DNA of 64,000 bases from Dyella japonica DSM 16301 (lineage in GTDB: Bacteria > Pseudomonadota > Gammaproteobacteria > Xanthomonadales > Rhodanobacteraceae), in NCBI RefSeq assembly GCF_001010355.1, contig NZ_JPLA01000001.1:1-64000 (forward strand). Direction: 5' to 3'. Every line of letters starts with the position of its first letter. Within the stretch, counting starts at the first letter, position 1. A program made the translations under genes and the position numbers. Of this stretch, positions 17,515 through 27,055 are shown piece after piece. The notes under the pieces are model-generated. The model was given only the letters and a program-made list of their open reading frames with translations, was not told where the DNA came from and did not search any database.

Positions 17515-18660
17515 TCAGGCGTTGCGCCACAGGATGTCGCGCGAGATGCGCGAAGCGTCGCGCTGGCCGGTCAGCGCCATGGTGACACTCAGCTCGCGCC
17601 GGATCAGTTCGATCGCCTGCGCCACGCCTTGTTGCCCGTTGGCCCCCAGTCCGTAGAGAAAGGCCTTGCCGATCAGGCCGGCACGCGCACCCAGCGCCAA
17701 GGCCTTGATCAGATCCTGGCCGCTGGTGATGCCGCTATCGAACAGCACTTCGATACGGCCCGCGACAGCATCGACGATGGAGGGCAGCACGTCGATGGTG
17801 GCAGGGGCGCCATCCAGCTGCCGACCGCCGTGATTGGAAACCACGATGGCATCGACACCGTGCTCGACGGCCAGGCGCGCATCCTCGGGATCGAGGATGC
17901 CCTTGATGATCAGCTTGCCTGGCCACTCCTCGCGGATCCAGGCCAGGTCGTTCCAGTTCAAGGTCGGGTCGAACTGGTTGGCGATCCATTGCGCCAGCGT
18001 GGTCAGGCTGTCAGCACCTTGAATGCGTCCATCCAGATTGCCGAACGAGCGGCTCGGCGCCTTCAATACGCTCCACGCCCAGCGCGGCTTGCTGGCGATG
18101 TCGAAGATATTGCGCAGCGTCACCTTGGGCGGCACCGAAAGGCCATTCTTGATTTCGCGATGACGCTGGCCCTGCACGGTGAGATCGGCCGTCAGCATCA
18201 GGGCGGAGCACTCGGCGGCACGGGCGCGGCGGATCAGCTCGCGGGTGAAGCCGCGGTCGCGCATCACGTAGACCTGGAACCAGAACGGCGTATCGCAGGC
18301 GGCGCGCACCTGCTCGATCGAGCAGATGGACACGGTGCTCAGGCAGAACGGAATGCCCGCTTCGGCCGCCGCGCGCGCACCGAGGATCTCGCCGCTGCCA
18401 TGCTGCAGCCCGGTCAGTCCGGTCGGTGCAATGGCCAGCGGCATGCTGACCGGTGAGCCGAGGATGGTGGTTCCCAGTGAACGGTGGTCCACGTTCTGCA
18501 TCACGCGCTGACGCAGCTGCAGGCGCTCGAAGGCGCGCCGGTTTTCGCGCAGCGTCACTTCATCGTAGGAGCCGCGGTCGGCGTACTCGAAGAAGGCCCG
18601 TGGCACGCGCCGACGCGCGATCTCGCGGAGGTCGGCGATGTTCGTCACGGGCGTCTTCAT
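17515..18660 (-). CDS. lldD: FMN-dependent L-lactate dehydrogenase (alpha-hydroxy acid oxidase family)
   Basis: The 381-residue protein covers the whole FMN TIM barrel of the LldD/glycolate oxidase family: an N-terminal ARRRVPRAFFEYADRGSYDE block, APTGLTGLQHGSGE, QVYVMRDRG, the FMN-binding IIKGI, the active-site VSNHGGRQLDGAP containing the catalytic His and Arg, and FDSGITSGQD. It oxidises L-lactate to pyruvate, feeding electrons to the quinone pool. It is the last gene of the fucose operon, only 3 bases after L-fuconate dehydratase. Since that pathway ends in pyruvate plus L-lactate, its position makes biochemical sense: it would recover the second C3 unit. Confidence 0.93.
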   Translation of the reverse strand: MKTPVTNIADLREIARRRVPRAFFEYADRGSYDEVTLRENRRAFERLQLRQRVMQNVDHRSLGTTILGSPVSMPLAIAPTGLTGLQHGSGEILGARAAAEAGIPFCLSTVSICSIEQVRAACDTPFWFQVYVMRDRGFTRELIRRARAAECSALMLTADLTVQGQRHREIKNGLSVPPKVTLRNIFDIASKPRWAWSVLKAPSRSFGNLDGRIQGADSLTTLAQWIANQFDPTLNWNDLAWIREEWPGKLIIKGILDPEDARLAVEHGVDAIVVSNHGGRQLDGAPATIDVLPSIVDAVAGRIEVLFDSGITSGQDLIKALALGARAGLIGKAFLYGLGANGQQGVAQAIELIRRELSVTMALTGQRDASRISRDILWRNA

Positions 18661-18663
18661 GGT

Positions 18664-19983
18664 TTACCCCACCGCCGTCTTGGGCGCGTTCTTCCACACG
18701 ATGCCGTCAGGGTAGAGATGGTCGCGGATCGAGGCTTCGTGCATGCGCGCGGAGAAACCCGGTGCCGTCGGCGCGAGGTAGCGCCCGGCCGCGATCGTCA
18801 CCGGTTCCACGAAATGCTCGTGCAGATGGTCGACGAATTCGATCGCACGATCCTCCTTCTTGCCGGTGATGGCCACAAAGTCGGCCATGGCCAGGTGCTG
18901 CACCAGTTCGCACAATCCCACGCCGCCGGCATGAGGAAACACGCGCACGCCGAAATGAGCCGCCAACAACAGGATGGCGAGATTCTCGTTCACGCCGCCC
19001 ACGCGCGCCGCATCGATCTGGATCAGGTCGACCGCCTGGGCCTGCAGCAGCTGCTTGAACAATACGCGATTCTGGCCGTGCTCGCCGGTGGAGATGGGGA
19101 TGGGCGAGACGCCGCGACGGATCGCTGCATGGCCGAGCACGTCGTCGGGGTTGGTCGGCTCCTCGACCCAGGCCAGGCCGATGTCCTTCAGCGGCTTGAG
19201 CCACTCGATGGCCGTCTGGACGTCCCAGCGCTGGTTGGCGTCCACGGCGATGGCAATGTCCGGGCCCACCGCTTCGCGCGCCAGACGGCAGCGTCGCAGA
19301 TCGTCCTCCATGCGCAGCCCGACCTTGAGCTTGATGGTGCGAAAGCCATCCGTCACGGCTTTCCTGGCGAGACGTTGCATCTTCTCGTCGGTATAGCCGA
19401 GCCAGCCGGGCGAGGTGGTGTAGGCAGGGTAGCCCTCGGTCTCCAACTGCGCGATGCGGGCCTGCTTGTGCGGCTCGGCCGCGCGCAGCATGGCCAGCGC
19501 CTGGTCAGGCGTCAGCGCATCCGTGAGGTAACGGAAATCGATTTGTGCGACCAGTTGCTCAGGCGTCATGTCGGCAATGAAGCGCCAGACCGGCTTGCGC
19601 GCCCTGCGCGCGGCCAGGTCCCATGCGGCATTGATTACCGCACCGATCGCCATATGCATCACGCCCTTCTCGGGGCCCAGCCAGCGCAGCTGGGAATCGC
19701 CAGTGAGCTGGCGTGCGAATGCGCCGAGATCATTGACGATGTCCTCGACTGCGCGGCCGACCACCATGGGCCGGAGCGCCGCCAGTGCGGTGGTCTGGAT
19801 GTCGTTGCCGCGCCCGATGGTGAACACCAGCCCGTAACCGGCCAGGTCATCGGGGGCATCGGTCTTGAGCACGACGTAGGCGGCGGAGTAGTCGGGATCC
19901 GGATTCATGGCATCCGAGCCGTCGTGCGCCAGCGACGTCGGAAAACGCACGTCGAACGTTTCCAGGGCGGTAATTTTCACCAT
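18664..19983 (-). CDS. fucD: L-fuconate dehydratase (enolase superfamily)
   Basis: ATG 19983, with GGAGG 9 bases upstream, gives 439 residues, the size of the characterised Xanthomonas enzyme. Active-site residues fall at the family positions when counted from this start: Lys218 and Lys220 in KLKVG, metal-ligand Asp248 in DANQRW, Glu in VEEPTNP, Glu in STGEHGQNR and His351 in HAGGVGLCE. The enzyme converts L-fuconate to 2-keto-3-deoxy-L-fuconate in a magnesium-dependent syn dehydration in the cytoplasm. It sits between the FAH-family hydrolase and lldD in the six-gene fucose operon. Confidence 0.96.
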   Translation of the reverse strand: MVKITALETFDVRFPTSLAHDGSDAMNPDPDYSAAYVVLKTDAPDDLAGYGLVFTIGRGNDIQTTALAALRPMVVGRAVEDIVNDLGAFARQLTGDSQLRWLGPEKGVMHMAIGAVINAAWDLAARRARKPVWRFIADMTPEQLVAQIDFRYLTDALTPDQALAMLRAAEPHKQARIAQLETEGYPAYTTSPGWLGYTDEKMQRLARKAVTDGFRTIKLKVGLRMEDDLRRCRLAREAVGPDIAIAVDANQRWDVQTAIEWLKPLKDIGLAWVEEPTNPDDVLGHAAIRRGVSPIPISTGEHGQNRVLFKQLLQAQAVDLIQIDAARVGGVNENLAILLLAAHFGVRVFPHAGGVGLCELVQHLAMADFVAITGKKEDRAIEFVDHLHEHFVEPVTIAAGRYLAPTAPGFSARMHEASIRDHLYPDGIVWKNAPKTAVG

Positions 19984-20036
19984 CGTGCCCGGCCTCCGGC
20001 GCCGGTGACTTGGTAAGAAGAAAGCAGGGACATCGT

Positions 20037-20894
20037 TCAGGCGCGCGTAGCGGGATAGGCGAGCACGTCTTGCCGCTGCCGGCCCAGTCCTTCGATGCCC
20101 AGTTCGATCACGTCGCCCGGCTTCAGATAGGTGGGCGGATGCAGGCCGAGGCCGACGCCAGCCGGCGTGCCCGTGCTGATCACGTCGCCCGGCATCAAGG
20201 TCATGTAGCGGCTGATGTAGCTCACCAGCTGCGCCACGCCGAACACCATCGTGCGCGTATTGCCGTTCTGGTAACGATGGCCATTCACCTCGAGCCAGAG
20301 CGCGAGCTTCTGCGGATCGGGGACTTCGTCCTTGGTGACCAGCCACGGACCGATCGGTCCGAAGGTGTCGCAGCTCTTGCCTTTGACCCACTGGCCGCCG
20401 TGCTCGAGCTGGAACTCGCGCTCGGACAGGTCGTTGATCACCGCATAGCCGGCAACATGATCGAGCGCTTCGTTGACGTCGACGTATCGCGTGACCTCGC
20501 CGATGATCACGCCCAGCTCGACCTCCCAGTCGGTTTTCACCGAGCCGCGGGGAATGACCACGGCATCATTCGCGCCGCCGATGGCGCTGGTGGCCTTCAT
20601 GAAAAGCACGGGCTGCTCGGGTACGGGCGCATTCGTTTCAGCGGCGTGGTCGGCGTAGTTCATGCCCACGCAGATCATCTTGCCGACCTGCGCCACCGGC
20701 ACGCCGTAGCGCGGCGCGCCCTCGACACGGGGCAGGGTGGACGGATCGATCGCCATCAGGCGGCGCAAGCCGTCGCGACCGAGCACGCCTGCAGAGATGT
20801 CGTCGATCACGCCCGACAGATCGCGCAGGCCGCCGTCGCGATCGATCAGTCCCGGCTTTTCCGCGCCGGGTTGCCCATAACGACAAAGTTTCAT
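20037..20894 (-). CDS. FAH-family hydrolase, probable 2,4-diketo-3-deoxy-L-fuconate hydrolase
   Basis: ATG 20894 ([18 protein letters not shown]) is the natural start; a longer ORF upstream overlaps the SDR gene. The 285-residue protein has the fumarylacetoacetase-type fold: [15 protein letters not shown], the metal-binding acidic residues in [11 protein letters not shown] and NDLSEREFQ, then [15 protein letters not shown]. In the Xanthomonas-type fucose pathway this member hydrolyses 2,4-diketo-3-deoxy-L-fuconate to pyruvate and L-lactate. The specific substrate is inferred from operon context, as the family is broad. It follows the SDR gene after 13 bases and precedes fucD by 53 bases. Confidence 0.9.
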   Translation of the reverse strand: MKLCRYGQPGAEKPGLIDRDGGLRDLSGVIDDISAGVLGRDGLRRLMAIDPSTLPRVEGAPRYGVPVAQVGKMICVGMNYADHAAETNAPVPEQPVLFMKATSAIGGANDAVVIPRGSVKTDWEVELGVIIGEVTRYVDVNEALDHVAGYAVINDLSEREFQLEHGGQWVKGKSCDTFGPIGPWLVTKDEVPDPQKLALWLEVNGHRYQNGNTRTMVFGVAQLVSYISRYMTLMPGDVISTGTPAGVGLGLHPPTYLKPGDVIELGIEGLGRQRQDVLAYPATRA

Positions 20895-20907
20895 GCAGTG
20901 GCTTCCA

Positions 20908-21654
20908 TCAGTTCGACCAGCCGCCATCCACGACGTGGATGGTGCCGGTGGTAAAGGAGGATTCGTCGGAGGCGAGATAGAGCGCGAGCGCGGCGATCTC
21001 TTCGGGCGTGCCGAGTCGCCCCATCGGCTGTCGCGAGGTAAAGCCCTGCCATGCGGCTTCCTCGTCGCCACCCAGGGCGCGCACGCGCTCGGCCAGCGAC
21101 GGCGTCTTGACCGTGCCGGGGCAGATCGCATTGCAACGTATGCCGGCCGAGACGTAATCGGCAGCGATCGAGCGCGTCAGGCCAATCACTGCCGCCTTGG
21201 TCGCGCCGTAGGCAAAGCGATTGGGCACGCCCTTGATGCTCGAGGCGACCGAGGACATGTTGACGATGCTCCCGCCGCCGCGACTCAACATGCCGGGAAG
21301 CACCGCGCGGCACAGATGAAACATGCTGTCCACGTTGATCGCGAAGGAGCGGCGCCAGCTGGCATCGTCGGTATCTAGGATGGTGCCTGCGTGCACGTAG
21401 CCGGCGCAGTTGAACAGCACGTCGATGCGCTCAGTCGCACCCACCAGCGCCCGGATCGCGGCGGCGTCGGTGACATCGAGCATCTGCGTGCGGATCGAGG
21501 GATGGCTCGCGGCCAGCGAAGCGAGGCTGTCCTGCTGGATATCGGTGGCAAGCACGCTGGCGCCAGCCTCGGCAAAGGCGAGCGCGGTGGCGCGACCGAT
21601 GCCCGCACCGGCGGCGGTGACCAGCGCATGCTTACCCGACAGTCGGCCGCTCAT
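20908..21654 (-). CDS. SDR oxidoreductase, probable 2-keto-3-deoxy-L-fuconate dehydrogenase
   Basis: Starting at ATG 21654 ([13 protein letters not shown]) gives 248 residues. Classical short-chain dehydrogenase motifs: cofactor loop [10 protein letters not shown], acidic Asp after strand 2 (ATDIQQ) that suggests NAD preference, NCAG, catalytic Ser in NMSSVASS and the YGATKAA Tyr-Lys pair, then CPGTVKTPS. In the L-fucose pathway this enzyme oxidises 2-keto-3-deoxy-L-fuconate to the 2,4-diketo compound used by the next gene product. It lies third in the six-gene operon, 46 bases after the lactonase gene. Confidence 0.9.
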   Translation of the reverse strand: MSGRLSGKHALVTAAGAGIGRATALAFAEAGASVLATDIQQDSLASLAASHPSIRTQMLDVTDAAAIRALVGATERIDVLFNCAGYVHAGTILDTDDASWRRSFAINVDSMFHLCRAVLPGMLSRGGGSIVNMSSVASSIKGVPNRFAYGATKAAVIGLTRSIAADYVSAGIRCNAICPGTVKTPSLAERVRALGGDEEAAWQGFTSRQPMGRLGTPEEIAALALYLASDESSFTTGTIHVVDGGWSN

Positions 21655-21700
21655 GCGCGACGCTCCGCGGCATTGAAGTGGCAGCAGGTGAACCAGGGTT

Positions 21701-22555
21701 TCATGGCGTAGTCCCCGAAGCGGTTGCCGGCTCACGGCTGGCGAGTGAATAGATCGTCGCGGCGTTGCCGCCAAACACGGCTGCCTCGTGGCGACGGGCG
21801 AATCGCCGCGTCAACTTTTGCGCGCAGTCCTTCCATTGCTGGTAACTCGCGTGCGTGGTGAGCACGGGCCAGTCGCTGCCCCACATCACGCGTTGGCCGC
21901 CGAAGCTTTCGAAGAGGTGCGCCACATAGGGCTCGATGGCGGCCATGTCGGTGTCCTGGCCAGTCAGGGTCAGCAGCCCCGACAATTTGCAGGCCACGTC
22001 AGGCACCTGGGCGACGCGCGCGATCGCGCCGGCCCACGAGGCGAATTGCCCATCGACGATGCCCGGCTTCGCGCCGTGGTCGACCACGGTGACCAGGCCC
22101 GAGTGCCGGGCCAACCGCTGGGACAAGGCGCGCAGATGTCGGCCATCGACCAGCGCATCGAACACCAGGCCGTGGTCGCGCAGGCAGTCGAAGGCGCGAT
22201 CGAGCGAGGGTCGGGCGAGCCACTCGGTATCGGGAATGTCCTGCACCATGGGGCGGATGCCACGCAGCAGACCTTGTCCGCTCTCGACCAGGGCGGCGAT
22301 GCGTTGCGCGGCATCGTCCGCTTCCATGTCGACCCAGCCGATGACGCCGAGCACGCCCTTGTTCTGCCGGGCGATCTCAAACAGGTAATGCGTTTCCCGC
22401 TCATCGGCTGCGGCCTGCACGAGGATGCAGGCGTCGGTCGTCACCTCAAGATCCGGCGGAAGAAATGCCCGCTGCAGTGCGGCCGGGGCCTGCGCCAACC
22501 AGCCGTATTCGAGCCGCGACGGATCCCAGTAGTGACGGTGCGCGTCGATGATCAT
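21701..22555 (-). CDS. Amidohydrolase, probable L-fucono-1,5-lactonase
   Basis: The 284-residue protein belongs to the amidohydrolase-2 (cog3618) group: the N-terminal metal motif is IIDAHRHYWDP, a His lies in VVDHGAKPG, and the C-terminal MWGSDWPVL carries the catalytic Asp. In the non-phosphorylative fucose pathway this enzyme hydrolyses L-fucono-1,5-lactone to L-fuconate. It overlaps the upstream aldo/keto reductase gene by 4 bases (ATGA), fitting direct hand-over of the lactone from the dehydrogenase. Confidence 0.91.
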   Translation of the reverse strand: MIIDAHRHYWDPSRLEYGWLAQAPAALQRAFLPPDLEVTTDACILVQAAADERETHYLFEIARQNKGVLGVIGWVDMEADDAAQRIAALVESGQGLLRGIRPMVQDIPDTEWLARPSLDRAFDCLRDHGLVFDALVDGRHLRALSQRLARHSGLVTVVDHGAKPGIVDGQFASWAGAIARVAQVPDVACKLSGLLTLTGQDTDMAAIEPYVAHLFESFGGQRVMWGSDWPVLTTHASYQQWKDCAQKLTRRFARRHEAAVFGGNAATIYSLASREPATASGTTP

Positions 22556-23577
22556 GGCGTCGGCACACTCTTCTCGAGCAGGCCTTGTTCGATCAGCGAT
22601 GCCCAGGTCGCATCGGGAACCGTGGCGCTGATGCGCGCGACGGCGTCATCAACCTCGGAGATCGAGCGCAGTCCGCACACCACCTTTGTCACTGCCGGGT
22701 GCGCGAGCGGAAACTGCAGCGCAGCCGCGCCGACGCGCGTGCCGGTGCGCGCGCACACATCGTAGAGTTGCTGCGCGCGCGCCTTGATGGCCGGCGATGC
22801 CGGTGCGTAGTCATAGGTATCGCCCGGACCGGCGTCCGCGCCGAGCAGGCCCGAGTTGTAAGGGCCGGCGATCAACACTGCGACGCCGTCAGCGGCAGCC
22901 CGCGCCATCACGGCTTGGCTGCGCGCCTGTTCGAACAAGGTATAGCGCCCCGCCAGCATGATGGCGTCCAGCGGAAAGCGATCCATCACCTCCAGGCAGA
23001 CGGTCTCTTCGTTCACGCCCAGGCCGATGGCGCCCACCACGGCCTGGTCGCGCAACTCGACCATGGCCGGCAAGGCCTCATCCAGCGCTTGCTTCAATAC
23101 CTGCGGATGACGCGAGCCATGGGTGAGCTCGCCGATGTCGTGCAGCAACAGCAGATCGATGCGATCGGTGCGTAGCCGGCGCAGGCTGCTCTCGAAGCTG
23201 CGCAGGATGCCATCGCGCGTGTAATCGAAATAGGCCCGGCGACCGTCGACTGCGAAGCCGTCGCTGCGGTCCTTGCGTTCTTCGTCGACATCGATGAGTC
23301 GGCCGACCTTGGTGGAGAGCGTAAAGCTGGAGCGTTCGACGCCTTGGAGTGCATCACCGATGCGCGTCTCGCTGAGGCCGTAGCCGTAATAGGGAGCGGT
23401 GTCGAAATGCCGAATGCCCCGGTCCCATGCGTGGGCGATGGCCTGATGGGCAGCCTCGTCGCCGACTCCCTCATACAGGTTGCCCGCCGGCGCCCCTCCA
23501 AAGGCGAGCGACGCGAGCCGGGCCTCGGCTTTGCCTGGCTGGCCGGAAAACCCCTGGTGTTCGTGCTGAACCGGCAT
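22552..23577 (-). CDS. Aldo/keto reductase, probable L-fucose dehydrogenase (D-threo-aldose 1-dehydrogenase type)
   Basis: ATG 23577 gives 341 residues; an in-frame TTG at 23589 has GGAGG 6 bases upstream and could be the true start. Catalytic tetrad residues are visible: Asp and Tyr in FDTAPYYGYGLSE, Lys in LSTKVGRL and His in LLLHDIGE. The protein resembles D-threo-aldose/galactose 1-dehydrogenases, which oxidise L-fucose at C1 to the lactone. It is the first gene of the fucose operon and the pathway entry enzyme. The 5' region shared with glk carries a candidate IclR operator. Confidence 0.9.
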   Translation of the reverse strand: MPVQHEHQGFSGQPGKAEARLASLAFGGAPAGNLYEGVGDEAAHQAIAHAWDRGIRHFDTAPYYGYGLSETRIGDALQGVERSSFTLSTKVGRLIDVDEERKDRSDGFAVDGRRAYFDYTRDGILRSFESSLRRLRTDRIDLLLLHDIGELTHGSRHPQVLKQALDEALPAMVELRDQAVVGAIGLGVNEETVCLEVMDRFPLDAIMLAGRYTLFEQARSQAVMARAAADGVAVLIAGPYNSGLLGADAGPGDTYDYAPASPAIKARAQQLYDVCARTGTRVGAAALQFPLAHPAVTKVVCGLRSISEVDDAVARISATVPDATWASLIEQGLLEKSVPTP

Positions 23578-23671
23578 CAAGACCCCCAAAACCCGCCTCC
23601 TGCAAGGCCGGATGACTACACGATCGGACGCCCGCCACCCGGGCGACGCCGCCTTTCGGTCATCGTACTAC

Positions 23672-23703
23672 TTGTGCATAGATAAAAACTAGGTTTATAT
23701 GTG
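23672..23703. promoter_or_regulatory. Candidate IclR operator 3 and promoter between the fucose operon and the glk-glycosidase operon
   Basis: TTGTGC (23672-23677), an 18-base spacer and TATATG (23696-23701) form a plausible promoter toward glk. The spacer holds the AT-rich imperfect dyad ATAAAAACTAGGTTTATAT (23682-23700; core AAAC-TAG-GTTT). The same hexamers with the same spacer length flank operator 1 in the iclR direction. The dyad is weaker than in sites 1 and 2. It lies about 105 bases before the fucose dehydrogenase start and 123 before glk. Confidence 0.55.
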
Positions 23704-23825
23704 AGCGGACGAGCAGGGCGGCAGACCTCGACTTGACGCGCTGGCGCGTCGCCGTTGGCCTGCTATTGAATCGATCGAAATCACCCGGTCTACTGGGTGG
23801 AGCAAGCACAGCATCGGGGTGGGTG

Positions 23826-24887
23826 ATGACGCCGTTGTCGCATAAGGGGCTAGCGCCTTCGCAGATGGACCGCCTGCAGGAGATGGGCGGACCGATCGTC
23901 ACGAGCGTCCTCGGACAGCAGGCACGCCCGGTGTCTCCCTTCCTTGCCGCGGATCTGGGCGGCACCCATGCACGCGTCGGCCTGGTCGTGCCCGATGCCG
24001 TGACGGGCAAGCCGGACATCGTTCTCTACAAGGTCTATCGCTGCGCCGAGCACGCCTCGCTGGTTGATATTCTCGGCAGCTTTTGCCGCGAGCACCGCGT
24101 GCAGCCGGATGCGTTGGTGTTGGCCTGTGCAGGATTCCTCGAGCATGGCGTGGTGATCAACGAGAGCCTGGCCTGGCCTGTGCTGCTGGACAGCCTATGC
24201 AGCGAAGGCGGGTTCGCAACCGTTGATGTGTTGAACGACTTCGAGGCGTTCGCGCATGCGGTGGGCCATTTCGACGAAGCGAGCAGCACCGCCATCGTGG
24301 ATGGCGTCGCCAATCCCCATGGCGCCGTAGCCGTGATCGGTCCCGGCACTGGCCTGGGCGCCGCGCTCTGGTTGCCGGGCCGGCCGCCTCGCGTGCTGCA
24401 CACCGAAGCCGGACATATGGAGCTGGCCGCGCGCCCCGGCATCGAACAGACCATCCGCGCACAGCTGGGACCCATCGACGGTTACGTGCCTTATGACCGC
24501 GTGCTCAGCGGGCCCGGTCTGCTGCGCCTCTATCGCGCCCTCGCTGCCGTGCAAGGCGTGCCGGCAACGCTCACGGAGCCCGGCGAGATCACCGCCATGG
24601 CACTGGCGGGCATGGACACGTTGGCCACGCAGACGGTCGATCAATTCTGTCGCTGGCTGGGCGCCTTCTGTGGCGACGTAGCGATCGCCTTCAACGCGAG
24701 CGGCGGCGTCTGCCTGGCTGGCGGCTTTCTTGCGCGGATCACCAACGTGCTTCGTTCCGGGCCGTTCACCGAGCGGTTCCTGGACAAGGGAGTGATGCGC
24801 TCGTTCTTGAACAACACGCCCGTCTTCGTCGTCGAGCACGGGCAGCTGGGCGTACTGGGCGCCGCGAACTGGCGCTTGGGTCACTGA
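23826..24887 (+). CDS. glk: Glucokinase (Glk family)
   Basis: ATG 23826 is taken as start (353 residues); the frame stays open upstream, and ATG 23865 is another option. Motifs of the bacterial Glk family are present: ATP phosphate loop AADLGGTHARVGLV, LNDFEAFAHA with the catalytic Asp, VIGPGTGLGAALW, TEAGHMELA and the adenosine block VCLAGGFLARI. It phosphorylates glucose, and possibly other hexoses, in the cytoplasm with ATP. As first gene of the plus-strand glycosidase operon it may phosphorylate hexoses released from the glycan; mannose is a reasonable guess but not shown. The next gene begins 26 bases later. Confidence 0.87.
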   Translation: MTPLSHKGLAPSQMDRLQEMGGPIVTSVLGQQARPVSPFLAADLGGTHARVGLVVPDAVTGKPDIVLYKVYRCAEHASLVDILGSFCREHRVQPDALVLACAGFLEHGVVINESLAWPVLLDSLCSEGGFATVDVLNDFEAFAHAVGHFDEASSTAIVDGVANPHGAVAVIGPGTGLGAALWLPGRPPRVLHTEAGHMELAARPGIEQTIRAQLGPIDGYVPYDRVLSGPGLLRLYRALAAVQGVPATLTEPGEITAMALAGMDTLATQTVDQFCRWLGAFCGDVAIAFNASGGVCLAGGFLARITNVLRSGPFTERFLDKGVMRSFLNNTPVFVVEHGQLGVLGAANWRLGH

Positions 24888-24913
24888 TACGGGGTTAGAG
24901 CAGGGGCGGGGGA

Positions 24914-27055
24914 ATGACTTTGAGGTGGGGTTACGCGCTGGCGATGCTGTGCTCGATGCTGCTGTGGCCGGCCGCCGGCCATGCGCAGCTGCGCATCGAC
25001 CTGGACCACGACTGGCGCTTCCGCACCGACGCGGCCGATGCCGGCGTCACCGCCGGCTGGCCGGGCGCCATGCCGGCCGAGACGCGGCAGGTGGACGTGC
25101 CGCACACCTGGAACATCGGCAAGGATGACGACTACGAAGGCGTCGCCTGGTACTTCAAGAATTTCACCGTGCCGGCGTCGATGCTGTCGTCCCACGTCGA
25201 ACTGCATTTCGGCGCCACGTTCTATCGCAGCCGCGTCTGGGTCAATGGCGTGGAAGTGGGCGGGCACGAAGGTGGCCACACGGCGTACGCGCTGGACATC
25301 AGTCGGCAGCTACGCGCGGGAGAGAACCGGATCGCCGTGCGCCTGGACAACCGCCCCGGCGGGGCGACCATTCCCGGTTACGCGATGCGCCAGGCGGGCA
25401 GCGGCAGCGTGTGGTACGACTGGTGGCATTACGGCGGCATCGTGCGCGATGTGTGGCTCACCGTTTCCGACCACGCACTGATACGGCGACAACGCATTGC
25501 GAGCAAGCTTGGCGGCGATGCAGCCAGCGTCAGCAGCCAGGTGTACGTCGAGAACGTCGATGGCCATGACGGCAGCTACAGCGTCACCGCCAGCATCATT
25601 GATCCCGACGGCAGGACGGTGGCGCAGGCACGGCAGGACGTTTCGGCAAGGGCAGGGCAGCCTGCGACGGCGACGATTGCGGTCACGCTACCGCACCCAC
25701 AGTTGTGGAACGTCGGCGACGCGCGGCTCTATCAATGGGTAACGCAACTGCACGCCGCCGACGGCACCGTGCTCGACTCGCGCAGCGACACGTTCGGGCT
25801 GCGCGAGATCGCCATTCGCGACCGCCGCCTCTACGTCAATGGCAAGCCGGTGCGGCTAAGCGGCGTCAGTCGCCACGAAGACTCGCCGTGGGAGGGATTG
25901 GCCGAATCGGCGGGAACGATAGACCGCGACTGGTCCGACATGGTCGCCCTGCATACGACGCTGACGCGCCCGGTGCACTATCCGCAGAACGATGAAGTGC
26001 TCGACTTCGCCGATCGGCACGGCATCCTGCTGGTGCCCGAAATCCCGGTGTGGCAGTTCAGCCAGGCGCAGCTGAAGAATCCCCGGTTGCTCGCCCTCGC
26101 CAAGAACATGATGCGCGAGATGATCGAGCAGGATGGCAATCACGCCAGCATCTTCGCCTGGAGCGTGTGCAACGAAAGCGATGCGTCCACGCCCGGCGGC
26201 CGGGCCTACGTGGACGCCATGGCTGCGCTGATTCGCGAGATCGATCCGGGCCGCCTGGTGAGCTTTGCCGATGCCGACATCAGCATCAAGCCATGGAAAG
26301 AGGCGCCGGTGATGCACGACGTCGACTTCATCATGGCCAATGCGTACTTCGGCTCGTGGAGCGGCTCGGGCAGCGACGTGGAACCCTGGCTGGATTTCAT
26401 CGACCGCACCTATCCCGACAAGATGGTGATCATTTCCGAGTTCGGCTATCCCGGCGTTTTTTCGCACGACAGCGTGTCCGCCGACAAGGCGCGCGCCGAG
26501 AACCTGCTCCAGCAGATGGATGCCTTCCAGCGGCGCAGCTTCATCGCCGGCACGATCTTCTGGACCTACCAGGACTACAAGTCGCATCGCAATCTGTGGC
26601 CCGGCCAGACCGAAGGTTTTGTCGACCACGGGCTGGTCGATGCGTACCGCCAGCGCAGGCCGTCCTACGCTGTCTACGAAACGCGCAACGCGCCGCTGTC
26701 GGTGGCGACGCAGTGGCGGGTTGATGCTGGCGGGCTGCGCGGATTCCAGGCCACGGTAAGCGGCTACCCGGCTACGCACCTGCCTTCCTATCCCATGCTT
26801 GGCTATGTCGCCCACTGGCACGCCATCGACGATCGCGGCCACGAACTCGCGCACGGTGACGCAGTATTGCGTGACTTGTCGCAACCGATCCGATTTGAAG
26901 GTGCGTGGCCTGCCGTTGGCAAGGACGCGGCGGTACACCTTGCGGTGGACGTCATTCGACCCGACGGCGTGCGCGCCGGCGGTGTGTCCAGCGACTACCA
27001 CCCGCTGGCCATCGGCAGCGCCCACTATCTTCCGAACAAGGACGACCAACCATGA
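24914..27055 (+). CDS. GH2 glycosidase (beta-galactosidase/beta-glucuronidase type), secreted
   Basis: The 713-residue protein has a Sec signal peptide (about 1-24, GHA-Q) and the GH2 domain order: jelly roll (about 28-185), immunoglobulin-like domain (about 190-290) and TIM barrel (from about 295). The acid/base Glu is in WSVCNESD and the nucleophile Glu in VIISEFGYPG. It is a different GH2 branch from the beta-mannosidase of this locus and lacks that enzyme's blocks. In an N-glycan locus beta-galactosidase is the most useful activity (for instance Gal on Lewis-a antennae), but beta-glucuronidase or another specificity is not excluded. It is translationally coupled to GH29 by an ATGA overlap. 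Confidence 0.85.
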   Translation: MTLRWGYALAMLCSMLLWPAAGHAQLRIDLDHDWRFRTDAADAGVTAGWPGAMPAETRQVDVPHTWNIGKDDDYEGVAWYFKNFTVPASMLSSHVELHFGATFYRSRVWVNGVEVGGHEGGHTAYALDISRQLRAGENRIAVRLDNRPGGATIPGYAMRQAGSGSVWYDWWHYGGIVRDVWLTVSDHALIRRQRIASKLGGDAASVSSQVYVENVDGHDGSYSVTASIIDPDGRTVAQARQDVSARAGQPATATIAVTLPHPQLWNVGDARLYQWVTQLHAADGTVLDSRSDTFGLREIAIRDRRLYVNGKPVRLSGVSRHEDSPWEGLAESAGTIDRDWSDMVALHTTLTRPVHYPQNDEVLDFADRHGILLVPEIPVWQFSQAQLKNPRLLALAKNMMREMIEQDGNHASIFAWSVCNESDASTPGGRAYVDAMAALIREIDPGRLVSFADADISIKPWKEAPVMHDVDFIMANAYFGSWSGSGSDVEPWLDFIDRTYPDKMVIISEFGYPGVFSHDSVSADKARAENLLQQMDAFQRRSFIAGTIFWTYQDYKSHRNLWPGQTEGFVDHGLVDAYRQRRPSYAVYETRNAPLSVATQWRVDAGGLRGFQATVSGYPATHLPSYPMLGYVAHWHAIDDRGHELAHGDAVLRDLSQPIRFEGAWPAVGKDAAVHLAVDVIRPDGVRAGGVSSDYHPLAIGSAHYLPNKDDQP

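Noticed and set aside
18484-20016. 510-codon plus-strand ORF opposite L-fuconate dehydratase
   Set aside because: The minus strand carries all enolase-superfamily active-site residues at the expected positions.
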